Below are positions 61,694-64,000 of a DNA stretch of 64,000 bases, in pieces. The DNA lies in NCBI RefSeq assembly GCF_004118155.1, contig NZ_SAIQ01000005.1, positions 62,001 to 126,000 of the forward strand, read 5' to 3'. Positions within the stretch are counted from its first letter, which is position 1. Each line of letters opens with the position of its first letter. Made by a program: the position numbers and the translations under genes. The DNA comes from Edaphocola flava (lineage in GTDB: Bacteria; Bacteroidota; Bacteroidia; Chitinophagales; Chitinophagaceae). The notes beneath the pieces were generated by a model that was not told the origin of the DNA, searched no databases, and saw nothing but the letters and a program-made list of their open reading frames with translations.

Positions 61694-62320
61694 ATGGGAC
61701 AGGCGTATATTCTATATGGAGCCAGCGGACATGGCAGTGTTATCCTGGATATTTTAGAGCAGGAAGGGAAGGATATTCTTTTTTTTATAGATGATAATCC
61801 GAATTTGATTATTTTTGATCAATTGAGGGTACGACCTTCTACAGAAGCATTAGCAGATATCTCGATCAAATCAGTGTCGCCAAACTATATTATTTCTATA
61901 GGGAGTAATATAATCCGGAAAAAAATAGCTGAAGAGACGCTTGCGAAATATACATTTGGTAAGGGAGTCCACCCCAGAGCAATTATATCTCCTAAAGCCA
62001 AGATCGGCGAAGGGACTGTTGTGGTTGCCGGTGCTGTAATTAATGCCAAGTCAGATATCGGCAAGCATGTGATCATTAACACGCATGCTTCCGTAGATCA
62101 TGATTGTATCATTCATGATTACGTACATATAGCACCAAATGCGACATTGTGCGGTAATGTGACAGTGGGGGAAGGGGCGCATATCGGAGCCGGTGCTACG
62201 ATAAAGCAGGGCATCCATATCGGAGCCTGGGCCATAGTAGGAGCCGGAGCGGTAGTCATTAGAGATGTTCCAGATGGGGCCACCGTTATAGGCAATCCCG
62301 CGAAACAAAAAACTATTTAA
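61694..62320 (+). CDS. Sugar O/N-acetyltransferase, PglD/NeuD-like
   Basis: The 208-residue protein starts with a small Rossmann-like nucleotide-sugar-binding domain (YILYGASGHGSVILDILEQE) and ends in a left-handed beta-helix (GEGTVVVAGAVINAKSDIG, INTHASVDHDCIIHDYVHI, GEGAHIGAGATIKQGIHIG, VVGAGAVVIRDVPDG). The His in THASVDHDC is the catalytic position of PglD. The family acetylates the 4-amino group of UDP-2-acetamido-4-amino-trideoxy sugar (bacillosamine) or sialic acid. The PglE and PglF partners are not seen in the window. Confidence 0.9.
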   Translation: MGQAYILYGASGHGSVILDILEQEGKDILFFIDDNPNLIIFDQLRVRPSTEALADISIKSVSPNYIISIGSNIIRKKIAEETLAKYTFGKGVHPRAIISPKAKIGEGTVVVAGAVINAKSDIGKHVIINTHASVDHDCIIHDYVHIAPNATLCGNVTVGEGAHIGAGATIKQGIHIGAWAIVGAGAVVIRDVPDGATVIGNPAKQKTI

Positions 62321-62348
62321 AAACTATTAGAAAAATACTATCATCTAC

Positions 62349-63347
62349 ATGAGTGAGTATAGAACCATGAGAGAATATATTGAAGAGTTTCCTCAATATA
62401 TTACGGAGGGATTGCATATTGGCGCAGAGTATACATTCAAGAACAAACCTACAGCTGTTAAGAATGTCGTGCTTACCGGACAGGGAGGCAGTGGAATCGG
62501 TTCCGAAATTGTAGCAAATTTTATTGATAAAGATATACGTATCCCTGTAGTTACCTGCAAGGACTACTTTTTGCCGGGTTTTGTGGATGAGCATACGTTG
62601 GTTATCGCCTGCTCTTATTCCGGAAATACAGAAGAAACATTATATACACTTGAAGAGGCCTTTAAGCGTAATGCAACAGTTGTATGCATTACTTCCGGAG
62701 GGGGATTGAAAGACGCAGCAGAACAACGTGGTCTGGATCTCCTGATTATACCTTCAGGAATGCCGCCAAGAGCCTGTATCGGGTACTCTTTTATACAAGT
62801 CTTGTTTGTATTAAAATACTTTGGTCTTATCAGTGATCAGTTCATTAGTGAATTGAGCGCTGCAAGTACCTTTCTGAGTGAGGAACACGCCACAATCAAA
62901 AATCTGGCGGGAAACATCGTAGATCAGATTGGTGATAGAATGCCCGTAATCTATGTAGACCAGCGCATAGCAGGTATTGCAACCAGATGGCGCCAGCAAT
63001 TCAATGAAAATAGTAAGATCTTAGGTTGGGAAAGGGTAATTCCTGAGATGAATCATAATGAACTGGTAGGATGGAGAGATCAGAATGAACAGCTGGCTGT
63101 CCTCTTCTTGCACAGCGGTGATGAGTTTGGACGTGTCGCGAAGCGATTCGAGATCAATAAAGGTATTATTGCACAATGCACTTCCGTTGTAATTGATATA
63201 CATGCAAAAGGTAGTACTTACTTTGAAAAAGCGCTGTATCTTATCCTTTTGGGAGACTGGATCAGTTGGTACCTGTCTGAACATAGACATGTAGATGCTG
63301 TGGAAGTTAAGGTTATTGACTATCTTAAAAAATCGCTTTGCGAATAA
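62349..63347 (+). CDS. SIS-domain phosphoglucose/phosphomannose isomerase-like protein
   Basis: The 332-residue protein has two SIS halves: VVLTGQGGSGIGSEIVANFI and TLVIACSYSGNTEETLYTLE (substrate-binding Ser/Thr loop), then VVCITSGGGLKDAAEQRGLD, PSGMPPRACIGYSFIQVLFV and the C-terminal PGI/PMI part GIATRWRQQFNENSKI and PEMNHNELVGWRD, whose Glu-x2-His region carries the catalytic base. The bifunctional PGI/PMI family interconverts glucose-6-P, fructose-6-P and mannose-6-P, feeding nucleotide sugars. It is the last gene of the run before a strong terminator. Confidence 0.9.
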   Translation: MSEYRTMREYIEEFPQYITEGLHIGAEYTFKNKPTAVKNVVLTGQGGSGIGSEIVANFIDKDIRIPVVTCKDYFLPGFVDEHTLVIACSYSGNTEETLYTLEEAFKRNATVVCITSGGGLKDAAEQRGLDLLIIPSGMPPRACIGYSFIQVLFVLKYFGLISDQFISELSAASTFLSEEHATIKNLAGNIVDQIGDRMPVIYVDQRIAGIATRWRQQFNENSKILGWERVIPEMNHNELVGWRDQNEQLAVLFLHSGDEFGRVAKRFEINKGIIAQCTSVVIDIHAKGSTYFEKALYLILLGDWISWYLSEHRHVDAVEVKVIDYLKKSLCE

Positions 63348-63359
63348 TATATTAAGTAT

Positions 63360-63405
63360 AAAATAGAAGAGCGGGCGTGTACAAACACGCCCGCTCTTCT
63401 ATTTT
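63360..63405. terminator. Bidirectional terminator ending the polysaccharide locus
   Basis: Perfect 21-base arms (63360-63380 and 63385-63405) with loop acaa, GC core gagcgggcgtgt, and A/T outer stem with T-runs on both strands. It lies between the convergent stops at 63347 and 63414. Confidence 0.9.
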
Positions 63406-63413
63406 GGCCCGGT

Positions 63414-64000
63414 TTAATAACCTGATGCCAGTTTGTATATCGTTGCCGCCACCAGCTCAGATGCATTATGGTCGGCCTGGAGCATTTGCTTCAAGGTTTT
63501 ATAAGCTGCTTTCATCTCCGAAATAGTGTCATTATTATATAAAATTGATTCCAGTGCCTGCTGTAAATTAGGCACGGTATAGTCGTCCTGGATCAGTTCG
63601 CGTACTGCAGGGCGATTAAGAATCAGGTTCACCAGTGAAATGTATTTCACTTTTACCAGTCTCTTCGCCAGGTTGTAGGTTATTGGATTGATCTTATACA
63701 CCACTACTTGCGGCACTTCCAGCAATGCCGTCTCCAATGTTGCCGTTCCGCTGGTTACAATCGCAGCATCTGCTATTTTCAGGATATCATATGTTTTGTG
63801 CTGTACTAAACGTACCGAAGGATTGTTGCCGATAAACTCCTGGTATAATGCAGCGTCCTGTGCCGGAGCCTGTGCAATAATACACTCATATTCCGGGTAG
63901 CGCTGTGCACATTCCAACATAACAGGTAATAACTTCCTTATTTCCTGTGTGCGGCTTCCGGGAAGTAATGCGATTATTTTTTTGTTTTTTTTGTCCAGGG
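63414..64000 (-). CDS. lpxB: Lipid-A-disaccharide synthase, partial (N-terminus beyond right edge)
   Basis: The frame is open to the right edge of the window, giving about 194 C-terminal residues. The upstream part, beyond the first Met at 63920, already shows the LpxB signature [13 protein letters not shown], then [39 protein letters not shown] and [20 protein letters not shown] with [20 protein letters not shown]. It condenses UDP-diacylglucosamine with lipid X in the cytoplasm, a late step in lipid A synthesis. It is opposite to the polysaccharide locus and separate from it by the terminator at 63360. Confidence 0.94.
   Translation of the reverse strand, partial: LDKKNKKIIALLPGSRTQEIRKLLPVMLECAQRYPEYECIIAQAPAQDAALYQEFIGNNPSVRLVQHKTYDILKIADAAIVTSGTATLETALLEVPQVVVYKINPITYNLAKRLVKVKYISLVNLILNRPAVRELIQDDYTVPNLQQALESILYNNDTISEMKAAYKTLKQMLQADHNASELVAATIYKLASGY

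Noticed and set aside
1-64000. Search for transposases, integrases, phage genes, rRNA and CRISPR arrays
   Set aside because: None was recognised in the translated frames or by repeats in the sequence.

Overview
The window reads as a chromosomal segment of a Bacteroidota bacterium, most likely of the Chitinophagaceae or a close relative. The reasons are type IX secretion (T9SS) sorting domains of both the A and B kinds, a carboxypeptidase-regulatory TonB-dependent receptor paired with a DUF4249 lipoprotein, a two-component propeller/LytS-type kinase with a LytTR regulator, several promoters of the Bacteroidota form TAnnTTTG, and many A/T-flanked hairpin terminators. All identifications come from reading motifs in the translated sequence; no database search was run.

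Layout. 1-8.5 kb: four secreted or surface proteins (one cut by the window edge), three with a visible T9SS sorting tail. 8.6-12.3 kb: a sensor kinase/response regulator pair with overlapping genes. 12.6-17.1 kb: two small unknown proteins, then a TonB receptor/DUF4249 pair. 17.2-19.2 kb: a TetR regulator and a stand-alone FabF with a palindromic operator in front of each. 19.3-30.5 kb: mostly single housekeeping or stress genes (alpha/beta hydrolase, YegP-like, DUF421, OsmC, a WG-repeat/VOC/hexapeptide-NTF2 operon, HxlR with a divergent DsbA-like lipoprotein, tRNA-Leu(CAG), an M16-like protein without its metal site, phosphosulfolactate synthase, an rRNA methyltransferase, an FKBP isomerase).

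30.5-63.3 kb is a large surface polysaccharide locus, nearly all on the plus strand. It starts after a lone exbB. It holds dTDP-sugar genes (rfbB, rfbC, rfbA), a WbpD/WbpB-like pair, export genes (wza-like, wzc-like tyrosine kinase), a nucleotide-sugar dehydrogenase, an ABC exporter (wzm/wzt-like), a set for a dTDP-3-acetamido-3,6-dideoxyhexose (two FdtA/QdtA cupins, an acetyltransferase, an aminotransferase), seven GT4 and three GT2 glycosyltransferases, an MBOAT/SGNH O-acylation pair, an OafA-type acyltransferase, an EpsG-like polymerase, and a PglA/PglC/PglD-like trio. A phosphosugar isomerase ends the run at a strong bidirectional terminator, followed by lpxB, cut by the right edge.

How it fits together: RfbA/RfbB and the Fdt/Qdt set would make an activated N-acetylated 3-amino-6-deoxy sugar. 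The PglC-like transferase would start a glycan on undecaprenyl phosphate, and the glycosyltransferases extend and acyltransferases decorate it. Wzm/Wzt and/or EpsG with Wza/Wzc would polymerise and export it. The most notable points are the twin TetR operators around fabF, the tandem FdtA-like cupins of which the first lacks a catalytic histidine, the mixture of ABC-type and Wzy-type assembly genes, the DsbA-like lipoprotein with a winged-helix-like tail, the metal-site-less M16 protein and the hexapeptide-NTF2 fusion. No CRISPR array, transposase, prophage or rRNA gene was seen.
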